Source: Morchella semilibera (taxonomy: Eukaryota; Ascomycota; Pezizomycetes; Pezizales; Morchellaceae). From it: a stretch of 64,000 nt of DNA. Both the position numbers and the translations under genes were made by a program. Position 1 is the first letter of the stretch, and the number at the start of each line of letters is the position of its first letter. Shown here piece by piece: positions 47,695-60,713 of this stretch. The notes under the pieces are model-generated. The model made no database searches. It saw only the letters and a list, made by a program, of their open reading frames with translations, and had not been told where the DNA came from. Where the stretch lies: contig WBVU01000005.1 in the NCBI GenBank assembly GCA_009192285.1, positions 2,870,731 to 2,934,730 of the forward strand, in the 5' to 3' direction.

Positions 47695-50600
47695 GAGCCT
47701 GATACAGAGACTGGCACTGTACAGGCTCCGCTATGTGTCGCTTCTAATTGAGTATGTACTGCCAACCGCACCTTGGGAGATTTTTCATTGCTAACATCAA
47801 CTTTGCCTGTTAGATCCTTGCTTCTTTTTTGTCATACACATTAACTTGCTTTTGGGCGTTCTACTTATGCACATTTTCTTGGAATTCTCTTTCTTTATGG
47901 ATCATATACATCAGCTATGCTCGAGCACAGCTACCTGCCATCCCTTTCTGGACCCAGTCGAAACCGAAGCCGGAATCGAAATTGAAATCCCAAAGGTCTA
48001 CAAATCATCGCTATTACACCCCCATTTATAAACACCTGTATTTTTACTACCTTCATTGTTCGCGGAGAATGCGGCAGGAGCCGTGACAAGCATCCGTATT
48101 CGAGCCTTTCCTTTTATCACTTGTTGATAAAAGAAGAAAAAAAGGAAAGACCTTAACCCTATACACATGTCGTCTATCATTTTCATCTCATTTCATCGAC
48201 TTTCTTACTGGAATATATATATATACATATCTACCGTTTTTTTCCCCTTCTCTCTTATACCTTTTTTTCTTTCTTCATTTTATATTTCCTTTTTTAGGAT
48301 ACTTTGCGCTGCATTTTGGTGGTTCTTTTCCCCATCATATTCTGGGAGCGTTCACATTTTGGGGCGGGGAGTTTATTTGGTTTTTCTACCGGTGGGAGGT
48401 CTTTTTTTTTTTTACATATAAAAGGGAGTACGAAGGAGTTTATATTTGTCTTTTTTTTTTGGTTGTTTTTCGCTAGCTAGCACGTTGCGAACAGCATGTT
48501 TGAACATAGGGAAAGAGATAATTCCCATTAATTCCAACGAGGGGGTCAGAATTTAACATCGGACTCAACGGGTGGGGATGATCAAATCAAGTATATTTCG
48601 ATCTACACATCAAAATCTTCAAAATGAACCGTACTATATAGACTACGAGTCTACCAGGAAATATGTCAAGCTCTAGTGTAGAAATAGCACGGGTGAGGGG
48701 CGACCCAGCAAAAAAGGACCACTTCGACCGCTATAACTTAGCTCCATAATTAATGAAAGGGGGGAGCCCCATGCTATTACTAATATCACGGACTCACTTG
48801 ACCCGGCATGTTGTCCTCTTCCCCCAGGTCTATGTCTTACTTAACTTGCGCTTGATCCTAAACATACCTCATCATACCTCAGTGCCTAATGTAGAGTAGG
48901 TAAATATAATCCATGAAAATGTGTTTGCAGCGTACCATTGTAGGCTCTAGGTAATGTTCACTAGGGTTGTACCAAAACTCGTAGCCCCTGACACTCATTG
49001 ATGCCTATTGTTTGAATCTCAGTCATGTCAATACGGGACTCACCGACCACAGCCGCCATTAATAAGAGAGAATGTCGAGGCATATGTTTCGTGCGCTTGA
49101 AAGATCAGCGCGTATGATAGTAGAACAGATGTTTTTTTTTTCTGTAGCGTGGGACTCGATACTAGGGGGTAGCGGTAATCACAGGAATCCGGAGAGAAAT
49201 CATGCCAAATATATATGACCCAGTTACCAGGGCGCTGGAGGGGGCGTGGCCATCGAGTATACGGCACAACATAATGATGGACCTCCAAAATCACTGCTTA
49301 TAGCTAGTTCGAATGCTGACAGCAATTGGCTGCCCCCTTGCCGAAATTGACTTCATTGAATTAATGTCTCCCCACATATAATGAGGCGTACGCATGTTCA
49401 GCTAACTAGTAGCTAGTTGAGTTAGTGAGGCCAAGCCCGCAAAATTACGGCCGTGCCCAAAAGGAAAACCGACAAGCCAGTGGACGTTTTCTTGCCGAAT
49501 AGAGGGGGGGCAGGTAATTGATACGAGAAAAAGAGGCGATCTGGTGCAAAAAAGCTTTGTGCATTATATAAAAGTGACTAGTTGTTAGTGGTGTGACTAT
49601 CCTAGAGTGGAGGCATGGCGACTGCTATTTTCTGATTACTACATAACCCACTCCTTAGGCTCCCCCATGCAAAATTAATTGACGGGGTTAAGATAGGCAT
49701 CCCGTTCTTTCGTATAAATAGTGACCTTGTGGCCGGGTTTGGTTCAAGTCGAGCCTCCATGGTGATTTAAGCCCAATGCATAGGAGCAGCTAAATTTACT
49801 GTTCATGTTTATGTAGGGCTAGTGTATAGTACAATAGACAAGATATCCGGAATAGACTAGGCCAACTAGACTTGATACAAGAGTCAAGATATGGGTGACC
49901 ATTGGCTCGTTTTCTTTTGCTCCCCATTTGGGTGAACGAAAACAGACTGTAACTCGGAGACAGCAACTTAAACTAGAAGTGGTGAGCGAGTCGCTTCTAG
50001 GCCCGCTCGTTGAAGGGAAACCGTAATTTCTGCCAAAGCGGTCTTGTTTAGCGTAATGATCGGTCGAGAACCTCATGTGATCAAATCTATGTCCCTTCCC
50101 ATGTACCGTTTATCATATTTGAGTGATCAGAGATATATTATACTGTTTTAGGGGAGCCTTGACGTGCTAACTAGTTGATATATGCAATTTCAGTAGTCAA
50201 CTTCAGTAATAAGCGATATATAGGTAACCGCGATTCCCGAAGGCTAACGAAAGCATCGGAGGAGCGCATTGGCTAATGCCCGGATTCACATTGGCTAATG
50301 CCCGGATTCACAGATTATCACTCGGTCGTGATTATCAGTCATTTTGTAAGTCGTACCCGCATTAATCTTGTCAACTTAACTGTGTATGAGTCATGTACTA
50401 TATCCCCAGTATTAGCGTCTTTACATGGCTAATGTGCTATCTAATAGACAGTAGTTCTGCAGGGGGCAGAGGAGGAGGTTCGGATTACCCCGGAGGTAGC
50501 GGAAGGGAAAGAGCTTTGGGAGTTGTTGGAGTGTGAATGACCCAACACTGGTATAGCATGCCATCAGTAATGAAATCTCTCCATAAGTCTTGTGGTGTTG

Positions 50601-52471
50601 GGCGCCGCAATTTTTCTGTACTGACCGAGAGCAATTAATTAAGGGCACAACGATCCCGATGGGTCTATAGGTTTATATCAACAAAGGACCTAATAGATGT
50701 AAAATTATCTTGGAGTATTTAGGATGAATATATACTCATTTCACTTGGTAATGATAAAGATAGAGCAGATTGAAAGGGAACGATGAGAAAGAGATTACAT
50801 GTACGTCATTTTAGTGGTCGGGTGACGTTCAAGTTTCTGTGACTGTAGCAACGCAACACAGGCTCGGTCCCAGGAAACCCCGTAAACCTTAATCTAAGGC
50901 TCATAGTACCAATGTTTCTACCTTGAGCATGGGGTTGGATGGCCCAGCGGTATAGTAGCCATTGTCTACTTGCTAGCTGTGTCTTGAATGCGTGCTTGTT
51001 CAACCCCCACTAACATCAAATATTGTGATAGGAAAGATGTACCAGACCTGAAACCCCGCCGCAGGGGATGAGGGCTGGGAACTTTTTACCACCCTCTTTT
51101 TTCAATTATGGGAATTGGGTAGGTTATACTAATACTTGCTTCAGTCTCCGTGGTCGCAGTAAATTATTACTTACCTGTGTACATAATTAGCCATTACTTA
51201 TGATGCAAGTCCCTCTATTATAAACTCAGGTCATGCAATCGTATTGCTAGTTTTATTTACTACCTGTATTTATCGGTCATCCTGCGATTCATACCCTTTG
51301 AGGACCATACGGGCCTGAATTAACTAGATTGGTACCGGACGAGATTCGGCTATCATGAATTGTGGCAAGCAATCCACACAACTCGGTATCACAAACTTAC
51401 GCAGCGCAGATATGCACATACTTTCCTTCGGAAAATGTGAAAGATCTAATTATAACACAGGCACAATTCAGGGTCAGATAGGCATAAGAGTTTCTACCCC
51501 CGACCATAATTCTATCCAACTTAGCATCACAGTTCATGATCAATCATGGAGTCTGGTTCGGAGCCTAGCCTACATCATGAGATCTGACTCGACGCAACTT
51601 TATAGAGTATGATTGAAAATTCTTCATAGGATTTGATTCGTCTGGGGAGTTAGAGGCAATATTAAACGATCAACTAACTACACATATACTTACATATACC
51701 ACAATTAGCTTGGGGAGGAGTGCACAAACCAGAACAATGACTAAGCAATACATTGGAGATTTTATAGCATGTATGCCGGCCTGCGATGACTAAATTTGCT
51801 TTTAATTGTGAGACTTGATTCTAATTCTGCTTATTCTAGTCCAGTTAATTTCTCCTATGAAACATTCCCAGCTTGCCTGCTCACCGCCAGGGGATGAGAC
51901 CGAGCTAGCTGTCTCCCTGAGACATAAACAAGGCCGTTATTATAGCCCTTATATTCCCGGAAAATTGTTTACAACCTACAAAGAGAAATCTCAGCTCAAC
52001 AATCCCGACGTCTTCTGGTCCAACCACAGTACCGATCGTAGGGAACCCACCACACCGGCCTGCCCGCAATCCCTGTGCAAATCCTGTCTCGATTACTTTT
52101 CTATTTACCATGTGAGGAATGATCGGTAAATACCAAACAACCATGCAGGTGGGATCGATGAGAGTTCGTTGGTCAAGCGGGGTATGGTTGGTACGCGAAC
52201 CCGCCAACACGCGAACAACGCACTGTGACGCATGCGCGCAGGCAGGGAGGGAAACAGCAGGGACAACAGAACAATTCATACGGTAGTGGATTGGAGATTA
52301 GAGGAGAGTTGAACACTGATATTCTATACATTCCGAGTGCGGGGTACCTGAGGAACAGCGAACAGGAGCAACGGACCCCCCTATCTTTGGTTAGCTACAT
52401 GTACCTAGCTACATAACTCGACCTTACCATCCACCACTTCATCAATTCTTTCCCTAACAACAAAATCCACA
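47695..52471. other. Intergenic interval 7 (about 4.8 kb)
   Basis: 47695-48480 is T-rich and probably the 3' UTR and downstream flank of the acidic-protein gene. 48500-52300 has no protein-like ORF and few microsatellites; it holds a tandem 22-bp duplication (50267-50310) and TACATGTA at 50796. Another TACATGTA (52393) lies about 75 bp before the PanB-like start codon. Confidence 0.5.
50267..50310. repeat. Tandem duplication of a 22-bp unit
   Basis: The unit CATTGGCTAATGCCCGGATT plus CA occurs twice with no spacer and no mismatch, implying a recent duplication. Each copy carries GGCTAATGCC, which is nearly palindromic, and the ATTGG (CCAAT box) pentamer. Confidence 0.85.
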
Positions 52472-53585
52472 ATGTGTTCTGCCCTCCAGAGCTTCCTGCG
52501 AAAGCACACCGCCGGGAGGAGGCTCGTGGGACTGACAGCATGGGACTACCCGTCTGGACTCCTCGCGGAGCGATCAGGCGGCATTGATATTGTTCTTGTG
52601 GCGGACTCTTTGGGGAAGATTATACTGGGGCTTCATGGGTCGATATCTTTGACTTTGGATGTAGGTGCCCCTAGGGAAGGCCTGTGGAAGAGTGGGGATT
52701 AACGAGAGTGCTGCAGGAAATGATACATCATACGAAAGCAGTGGCAAGAGCTGTTAAAAAGCCACTACTTATCGCAGATCTGCCGATGGGATGTTATGAG
52801 GTTTCACCAGAACAAGGTACAATTTGTTTCCTCGTGGAAGAACTGAAGCCTAAACTGGTAGACTGACAAAAAGCCTTATGCACAGCGTTACAATCCGCAA
52901 TTCGCATGATCAAGGAATGCCCTGGCGTGACAGGTGTAAAGATTGAGGGAACACAGGAACTACGCCCGATGGTTCGGAAGATTACCTCTGCAGGGATTCC
53001 GGTATTTGTGCAAGTGGGCTTAACGCCGCAGCGGAGCATACAAGTCGAAGGCGATCAAATGGGGGTTGGCAGGACCGGTGCAAGCGTTAGTTATATACTT
53101 CCATGAGTAGATAGTTGGGAGGGAGACAAAGCAGAAATTGAACTGATGCGATTCAGGCAAGTGATATATTAAACGCAGCCGTTGCGCTAGAGGATGCCGG
53201 TGCCGTTGGTCTCTTCCTTACCGCAGTCTCGGAGCAGGCGGCGAAATACGTTACGGATCACGTTTCGATCCCAACCATCGGCATTGGGTACCCCCCCCCT
53301 CCCCCTCCCCTCCCCCGTCGCTGCACGGTATACGGTCTCCATCTAATACAAAGTTAAACTGACCCAAATAGCTCCGGAAGCGCTTGTAGTGGCCAAATTG
53401 TTTTACAATCTGAAATGCTGGGCTACCAGGACCCATGGGTGCCCCAATGGCATAGTCAATATGAGTCAATTGGCGCAAAATCCCTAACGGCGATTAGAAA
53501 CTATGTTAAAGAAGTTGAGGATGGTGTATTTCCAGGAGAAGAACTGGTACAGCTTTCGTTCCTACCTCCAGATAGACAGTATTGA
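52472..53585 (+). CDS. PanB-like (ketopantoate hydroxymethyltransferase family) protein
   Basis: Five exons are inferred: 52472-52664, 52709-52816, 52874-53085, 53157-53287 and 53372-53585 (285 aa, normal for the family). Classical PanB adds a hydroxymethyl group to 2-oxoisovalerate to make ketopantoate for CoA. Clear family blocks are [13 protein letters not shown] (21-33), [11 protein letters not shown] (43-53), [28 protein letters not shown] (85-100), VKIEG (122-126), VGLTPQ (148-153), AVALEDAGA and PTIGIGSGS. The magnesium ligands D45, D88 and E125 are kept. However, the usual histidine of GHIGLTPQ is Gln147 and the catalytic glutamate of LECVP is Thr193, so the chemistry may differ or be lost. 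Intron 1 (52665-52708, 44 nt) is short and least certain. No frameshift or early stop is needed. Confidence 0.85.
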
Positions 53586-54517
53586 ATTTAAGTGTGAGTA
53601 AGGAGGGAGCTAGAGCTATGGAGGGCTGACGCCGTTATGGGATAGACTATTCCAATGATAAATGGGCAATATTTGGAAGATTATCAATAGTTACGGACGG
53701 GGCGGGAATAGTTGGGTACGGATAGAATTTGGTTCTTGTTTTTTTTTTTCCTTTTTATCTCTTGCATCGGGGGGTCTTTTTTTGTTTACCAGCATCCAAT
53801 AACTCTAAGGGTAACCATATTATATTTATACAGCTAGGAAGGAAACCTAAAAGAGTGACAACGGAATTAACTAGAGTTTTTGGTCGGTGGGTAAGCTGAA
53901 ACCCCCGAAGAGCAAAGGGGCGATCCTAAAGTACATATTTAAAACAATAGATCTAGACCATGTACTACTGTCGATCTTACGATGAAGTAATCTTTGTTTG
54001 TGTCAGAGCCATAGCTCTAGATCTAGGGTAAATGGGACGATCAATGGTGTATATCTAGTGCATATTGAAGCATTGAAGGGCACGTGTCATAAAACAGCCT
54101 GTATCACAGACGCACTCCCTCACCCTCTTGTTCGACCACGTCTATCCAAATATCACTGCACGCCATCTACAGCGAACATAAAAGCTACTTATCTATTGGG
54201 TATCGATTGGTATATATAAGACCTTTACCAGGATCTCTGGGGGGTATATGTGTACCCAGATCTTTGGTAATATGCGGTTAAATTTATTCAATTGGCTAGA
54301 TAGCTCGCGCATAAAAACCTTATATAATTTGAGAGCAATTGGTTTTTTAGAACACCTATAACCAGAGGGCTATCTATGTCTTCGTGGCACACGAATATAT
54401 GGCGCATCATATCTATATATACTCTATAAGGAGCCTATTTCAACCCGATCCGAAACATGAGATGCCTCATTGAGGTTGTCAACCAACCAAAATCAGTTTA
54501 GGTTGCACTGGTGTATG

Positions 54518-54580
54518 GGATTTAAGCTATTTTTTTTTTTTGTTTACATCAGTAATCATATCCAGGGGATTTAAGCTATT
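54518..54580. repeat. Direct repeat flanking a T run
   Basis: GGGATTTAAGCTATT occurs at 54518-54532 and 54566-54580, enclosing a T-rich 33-bp spacer. It could be a slipped duplication or the target duplication of a tiny insertion. Confidence 0.65.
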
Positions 54581-54630
54581 CAAATATAGGCGTTTACGAG
54601 ACTGTTCGTAATTACTTCATGATCGACTAT

Positions 54631-54767
54631 CCCATAAACCGTCGAGACAATTCTGACACTCTTCCCAAAATGCCAACAGGTGGCTAGTGCCAAAAATTCC
54701 ATGGTACTTGCTGGTGTGGCTTTCGAATTCGGTCTCATGAGGGGTGTCAGCATCGACGGTTTATGGG
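54631..54767. repeat. 137-bp foldback with 15-bp perfect inverted arms
   Basis: CCCATAAACCGTCGA at 54631-54645 is matched by its exact complement at 54753-54767. Partial pairing resumes further in (TGACAC near 54654 against GTGTCA near 54744). It has no coding capacity and is probably a small non-autonomous DNA element. The flanking bases TAT and GTA do not give a clear target duplication. Confidence 0.55.
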
Positions 54768-55765
54768 GTAATAATTATAACTATAACCCATAAAATGCGT
54801 GACGTGAAGGGTCGAGTAGCACCTTTAAGGTCTAACACTATGTCTGCTTATTGTGCAGTTATTGATTTTACGACAGAACCAAATACCCAAGCCTAAGGCA
54901 TGTACCGATAAGTCTCGAAATAAGAGACCGGGTTTAATGCAAAAGGACAGAGTAATAGGTGGTGGCCAGAGATAAAACAACCAATCAGACGGCTTAGATC
55001 TGACCTTTGGGCCCGGCCCGGGCTGTTCTTTTGAGAACTGACGGTATTCGAAAAGTAAGCCTCAATAGAATTAGCAACAAAAATAATAATACCCCGTTTC
55101 CCTACTCAGCGAGATCCCTACTCAGCGAGATTCACTTACTGATATTTCTTGGCTGCAGGCTCGGCAGCCATATTTTATGTGGTGGAAGGTCACAATTCTC
55201 GGTAATTAAGTTCCAGCATATGCTCCGAAATGTTATCGAGTGATCCTCTATGACGCTGACATGCTACACCCCTTAAACAAACCCAAAGGTGTCTCATGGT
55301 ATTAACTGTCTTTAATATGCACATAGATGACACCTGGTTATTCTCAGACGCCAGGAGAGAGCTTAGAGGACACGAATACATACATACATGAGTTGCGTCG
55401 CGCTTGAGACGGCAAGTGATCAGTCGTTCGTCTGTGCATACATAAATCGCGGGGATGGCCCCTGTTGGGCGGTGGAAGTAGACACTCACGAGGTCATCTA
55501 GGTATTCTATAGGCCATAGGAACCGAGATTTGTAATAAGCCCGTGCGTGGGCCCCGAATATTCTGATACCAGCAGGGACTTTCAAGTAGAAAATTTTCAA
55601 TAATCGTATTTGTCTCAGCCACTGACCCGGAGCCAGTGTAATGGTTTTTGAAAAGTCCGAACATCAAGACCTCCATGACAAATTTCCTTTTCATTCGCAC
55701 GCCCAGAGAGCCCCGCCTATGAGCGATATTTTCAACCCCACAACCCCAATAACAGGATACAGAAA

Positions 55766-56717
55766 CTACTTTTCACTCTTCTCAAAAGCCATCCTCCTCT
55801 TTTCAATCCAGCTCTCCCTAATCTCCTCTGTCCAGTTCTCCAGGTCTCCAGGGAAGCCCTCATCATCTTCGCGACCACTCTCAAGCCATTTAACAAACTT
55901 ACGATCAAGTCCATGCCAGATATCTTCTAACCCAGTCTCGGGATTGAAACCCCCCTTAAAGGTTACATGATGCGCAAACTGAATTTTCCCCTTTCTAATG
56001 ATCGGGAAATAGAACCCAAGAACCAGGGGGAGCCATTCACGAGATTCTTCCCACATATTCTCAAATGGAATCGCAGGAGAATCGGACGAGTTGTGGGTGT
56101 TTGAGGGTGGTGCAAACCATTCAGGGCGCATCTCTTCGGTCCTAAATTTTTTCCCTGTGTCAGAGCTTTCGATCGAATAGGACTGCGGAGATGCATGCAG
56201 ATTCTCACTCCATTGGCTCGCCATCCCATTCAGTGGCAGCGAAAACATGTATCTCTAGAATTGGAGCTTTAGAATCTGCAGTAGTCTCCAGGAACAAGAT
56301 ACCATGATAGGGCAGTTTTTTTGCCTTGATACAGGCCTCCTCCTAATTATCCGTGCAAAAAGATCCAGTTAAATATAGTTTTCCCACTCATTAGAGAGTC
56401 TCAAACCTCAAGCTCACGGATTGCCCCTTTGGCGATAGTTTCGCCAGGTTCTACCTTCCCACCGAAACCGTTATCTTGAAAAATTTACATCAGCAGATAT
56501 CAAAGAATAAAAACAAATAATAATAATAAAAGACTGCACGACAAGAAGTAGTGCGATTGAAAACGCTTCTAGATCGAGAGAAAGGGGGGGGGCTGGAGGT
56601 TGCAAACCTACATTTTCCTACGCCAAACCCACGCTTCTTGTATCCTAGCAGGACACGCTGGCCATCTACAGGAATGATGAGAGTGTAGAGTTTCCTTGTA
56701 GCAGTATATGATGCCAT
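55766..56717 (-). CDS. Nudix hydrolase, MTH1-like (8-oxo-dGTP diphosphatase type)
   Basis: Four exons are inferred on the minus strand: 56717-56612, 56474-56407, 56342-56209 and 56141-55766 (227 aa). Enzymes of this type sanitise the nucleotide pool by hydrolysing oxidised purine triphosphates. The start RKLYTLIIPVDGQRVLLGYK and KYNGFGGKVEPGE match the MTH1 opening. The Nudix box runs G41-x5-E47-x7-R55-E56-L57-x-E59-E60-x-C62-I63; the usual Gly before the last hydrophobic residue is Cys. EWDGEPMETEEMRPEWF (96-112) and IPFENMWEESREWLPLVLG (127-145) are typical MTH1 features. Intron 3 (56208-56142) was chosen because acceptor TTTAG restores GEPMETEEMRPEW. Compared with 156-aa human MTH1, this protein has a C-terminal extension of about 70 residues ending FEKSEK. 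It is convergent with the PanB-like gene. Confidence 0.88.
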
Positions 56718-57179
56718 ATCTCAGAGTTCCAGGAAGCAGTTATTTGAATGATTGCAAGTACTGTAAGGACGAGAGGAATAGGAAGTGGTTTTTTTATCTA
56801 GCTGGAAGCGGAATAAGGTTTTTCCCCCCTTGAGAGAACACCTAACCCTAGGAGGCATCACCACAAACTGCCACAATCAAGTATGTGCATGCTGGCGACT
56901 CAAGCGCAAGGGTACTCCAGTAACAGGCACGTACCCACATCCTCTGAGGTACTATTTACATCCCAAGATGGGTTTGCCGCGTTGTGAAACTTGGAGAAAG
57001 AAAAAAAAAAAAGAAAAAAGGGGAGTTTGGTGGGCCCGACGCAAGACGCAGGACGCCGGGAATCCGCGGTCATCCCATCGCAGAGCATGGTTTGTCTTAG
57101 GCTTCTCTAGCTAGGCTGGCGGACCGAGCACGCGGGGAATTCACTGCGGCACCAGTGGCAACTCGGCCAAGCTCACTGA

Positions 57180-57180
<1 letters not shown>

Positions 57181-57226
<46 letters not shown>
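57181..57226. repeat. ATT triplet microsatellite
   Basis: Fifteen uninterrupted ATT units lie about 0.5 kb upstream of the Nudix gene start. A second ATT run sits at 63702-63728. Confidence 0.85.
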
Positions 57227-57227
<1 letters not shown>

Positions 57228-60136
57228 ATAGATCTCGAACATATCCAATTTATTTTTCCAATCAGCTCAACAACGATTTTCCTACCCCGTATGTTGCGAT
57301 CAGAAGAGAGAGAGAGGGGGGGGGGAGGGAGAAGATACTGGTTACCATGATCAGACCGCTTTTACAGACTCCTCAAGCGCCCTCGAATTGTTTTTTACAA
57401 CGTAGATACCCCTGTTTCCAACAACAACAAAAAAAAAACTCCATTATTTCGACGTCACATCAGCAGGTACACCGGCCGTTTGAATATTTCAACTCCCGCC
57501 GGTGGCGGCAGTTACAAAAAGACAGGAAAAAGAAAAGAGAAAAAAAAAAGTGCAAGCTTTACCTATCACAAATTCGCAATTTGGAGGCTCAATTGGATGG
57601 ATGTGGATGTCTTTTTCCAAGTGAGCTGGTTACCTCCACTAATTATTACTAAACTCGCGTTTAAGATCTTCCTAACCCATAAGGAGAACCGGAGAATCTC
57701 AGGCGCTCCCTCCGTCCATAATCTTCTTGGTTCCTCCCCCCTATCAAATCACGAGCAAGCATACACTAGGTAATGGATCTAAATAACATCCCCTCCCCCG
57801 CACATACGCTGTTGTTTCAAAAAAATATATTTCGAGAACGAATAATATCACTATCTCATACTCCGATAATGAGGGGGTTCAGATCGTGCACAAGATGAAT
57901 TTCAAAAATGTCTTATGATTCGGCGGGGAAGAAAGATGCGCAGCTTCCTCGGAAGGGAATTACTACAACTAAGAGGAAGTTGATCGTGACTATTGACACG
58001 TATATTGTTACGTGTGTGTGTGTGTGTGTGTTGGGGGCCTACAGTGGATCGACACAAGAGATATGAAAGACCTACTCTGAGCCACTTAGCAGCAGCAGCA
58101 GCAGCAGACGTAGGGTCAGTTAGCCTTCTGTACCGACTCGAGGTCGCCGTTATCACTATATGGATCTTGGTCAATCTGTCAGCAACGGAATATTCAAAGG
58201 TTCCTGCCTCTCCTCCCCTCCTTTCTAATCCCCAATCTAACCCAAACCTAGGACCTGTGTTAAAAGCTATATGATGGTTAGGGCATAATATATAATGTAT
58301 ATATCGTCAACCTATTGGAGGATATGGTAATACCTATCCCATTACCAACTCGGGATGTAGGGGTGAGGCAGGGTACAGATTCAATCCAGCGGTGTACCTA
58401 CCGAGGTCATCACCTCACCTCACTAGCCCTGGCCTAATATGGCATCGTAGATCAATCGACACTCGGTTCCAACGGACAAAGCATCGGGGTGGGCGAGTGA
58501 AGTTCAAAAGCAGTTCTGACTGCGCGATAGGAATCAGGTGATTGGATGTGACAACTTCAAGAGCAATGACCTTGGTATGATCCGTGCGCGCACACACCAC
58601 AGGAGAATTGATGAGAGAATTGGGAGAGGCGATTTTATCGCTTAACGATAGCGTACCGACTGTTAGCACTGGCTACATGTACCTAGTCTGAGACGACATC
58701 CTGGGTACACTCCCGCACGAGACCAATTTCTTTCTCCGCATTGGGTCAACCCCCAAAAAGAAACTGAGAATTACAACCCTGAATTTAGATCACTGGTGGC
58801 CCAGGAATCGAAAACTGTTTAGTTACATACATGTATGTAGGAGCGACAGACATCGCAGTACATACCCCAGAGGAGTCTTAAGCGGGCCATGCCCCGCTCT
58901 GATTGCACCCTTTGACTGGCGAACGATCGAGTACGAGTTGTAATCTCAAAACCCAATAGGAAATTTGAAGTTTCGAAAGACTTGAGAAATTAGAAATGAA
59001 AGGGTTCAAGCAGAGAGCGAGAGCGAGGGTCTCCGGGAAAGATAGCCTGGGTTCCAGATACCCTATTGCTGTTGATCATTACTCGGTTTAGACAATATCG
59101 ACAGCTGGCAATCATTTTGGTGTTACTGGTATCTACTGTCACGGCCTTATCATTTGTGTTGAGACCTACATACCGAGAAACCCCACCCCAGTGTGACCAA
59201 AAGAAGGGCAGCTGGGAAATTCATGAGAAATAGAAGGAACGTAATGATTGAGTCATGAGAACTCCAGTACATACTTGAGGGGAGGATCGGCACTGACAGG
59301 GCTGCGAATACGTATACTAAATAAGAAGCAAGAATTATAAATCTGAAGGAAGGAGGAATACGACTACGTGTTTGGAGTTTCAACAACAAATGATTGTAGC
59401 CGCAAAGAAACCCAAGGTGGCCTGATTTCTACGGTTAATTCTGCTCTATGTACTTTTAGTACAATATGTGGTGATCGGCAGCCCTCGGTAATAGTCACAG
59501 TTCCTCCTCCACTATCTTGGGTTGTAACTTCATGTGTGGATCTGAGCTTTGAGAACCCCCTACTGTGACGCCCCTGTTCCCCTCACTGCACACCCTCGAA
59601 ATGAGCGCGGCAAGCAGCTGAATATCCGGGAACAAGACCATCAATTGGCTGCAGGGAAGGTGGGCTGAATCGCTTAAGAGGCTCAGCAAGTCAGTTCCAG
59701 GGATCAGATCCTCACCTATCCGCTATTTTCTATCCATACAGACACCAGATATTATGTATCTATGGCTTAATTTTTTTTTTTTTTAACCTACACTCCCCAT
59801 GATGTCTCTTTCCTAGTACTCAAAGCAAGTCACACATCGTCATCACAGAACACAATGGCCATACTAATAATTATTACCAGTCGATAGACAGAAAACGTCC
59901 CGTTTCTCAGACACCACTACGCGCCAAGTCCAAAATCCGGTATGGTATGCAATATTGGTCCCTTTTACAAACGTCAGGAAGATACGAGTACATGTGCTTT
60001 GCTTCCTGTAGCAACATGTAGGTAGCTATAGGGGTAATTATGCTATCCGTTTTCTCCCGACTATACCTCTTGGGAAAAAGAGAGAATATGAAACTCCATT
60101 ATGCCCCATATCACTACTTTAAACTTTGGTCTGGAT

Positions 60137-60170
60137 CAGTCAGTCAGTCAGTCAGTCAGTCAGTCAGTCA
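60137..60170. repeat. CAGT tetranucleotide tandem
   Basis: Eight CAGT units with one terminal variant lie about 550 bp upstream of the gene starting at 60714. Confidence 0.85.
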
Positions 60171-60713
60171 ATCAGTAGGTGCCCCAGGCAAAGCTGAAAC
60201 CCAAGATCAAGTTCGTGCCGGCCGATCTCAGGATTTCTTTCCCCTCACATTTTGTCTCTCTTTCACTCACCCCTGGTCCACCGCTCGCTCTGACAGTGAC
60301 AATTGTCACCCGGCTGATCACTTCCCCCTTGAAGAAGTTTTGGTTGCTAAAAAACCCACATCCCAACTAACTTTGAAGACGAATACGCCTACTGGAATTA
60401 TACTCCTACGAGGCTTATTTGGCCATTGCGCACAACGTCTCTGGACCAGTGAACTTCAAGTAGTTAAGTGGAAAATCTGTCTCCCGGGGAACCCGACCCG
60501 AACAGCCTTAAAAGTGGATCGCTATCTGAGGTGCAATCTAAGTGGATCACAGATTGCATGCGCTGGTCCAAGCGCTGGCTAACAGTCCAATCCCGCGATA
60601 TAAGACAATACTCGTCTCCTCCTACTTTACCTTCACACTCCCAACAATATAGCCAGAAAAAAAGAGAGAAAGTTATCCACCACCCACTACCACCTGCTCC
60701 TTTCCCTCTCGCA

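Larger units (their letters stand above)
53586..55765. other. Intergenic interval 8 (about 2.2 kb)
   Basis: A/T-rich DNA without a supported gene separates the convergent PanB-like and Nudix genes. It contains a 15-bp direct repeat (54518-54532 and 54566-54580) and a 15-bp perfect inverted repeat spanning 54631-54767. Neither is tied to an ORF. Confidence 0.55.
56718..60713. other. Intergenic interval 9 (about 4 kb)
   Basis: No gene is supported. It contains a 46-bp ATT run (57181-57226), GT and CAG microsatellites (58013-58031, 58089-58107), TACATGTA at 58674 and 58827 and a CAGT tandem (60137-60170). Confidence 0.5.

Noticed and set aside
50932-51010. tRNA- or SINE-like promoter boxes: TGGCCCAGCGGT resembles an A box and TGTTCAACCCC a B box.
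   Set aside because: No acceptor or T-arm pairing can be formed and the spacing does not give a cloverleaf; probably chance.
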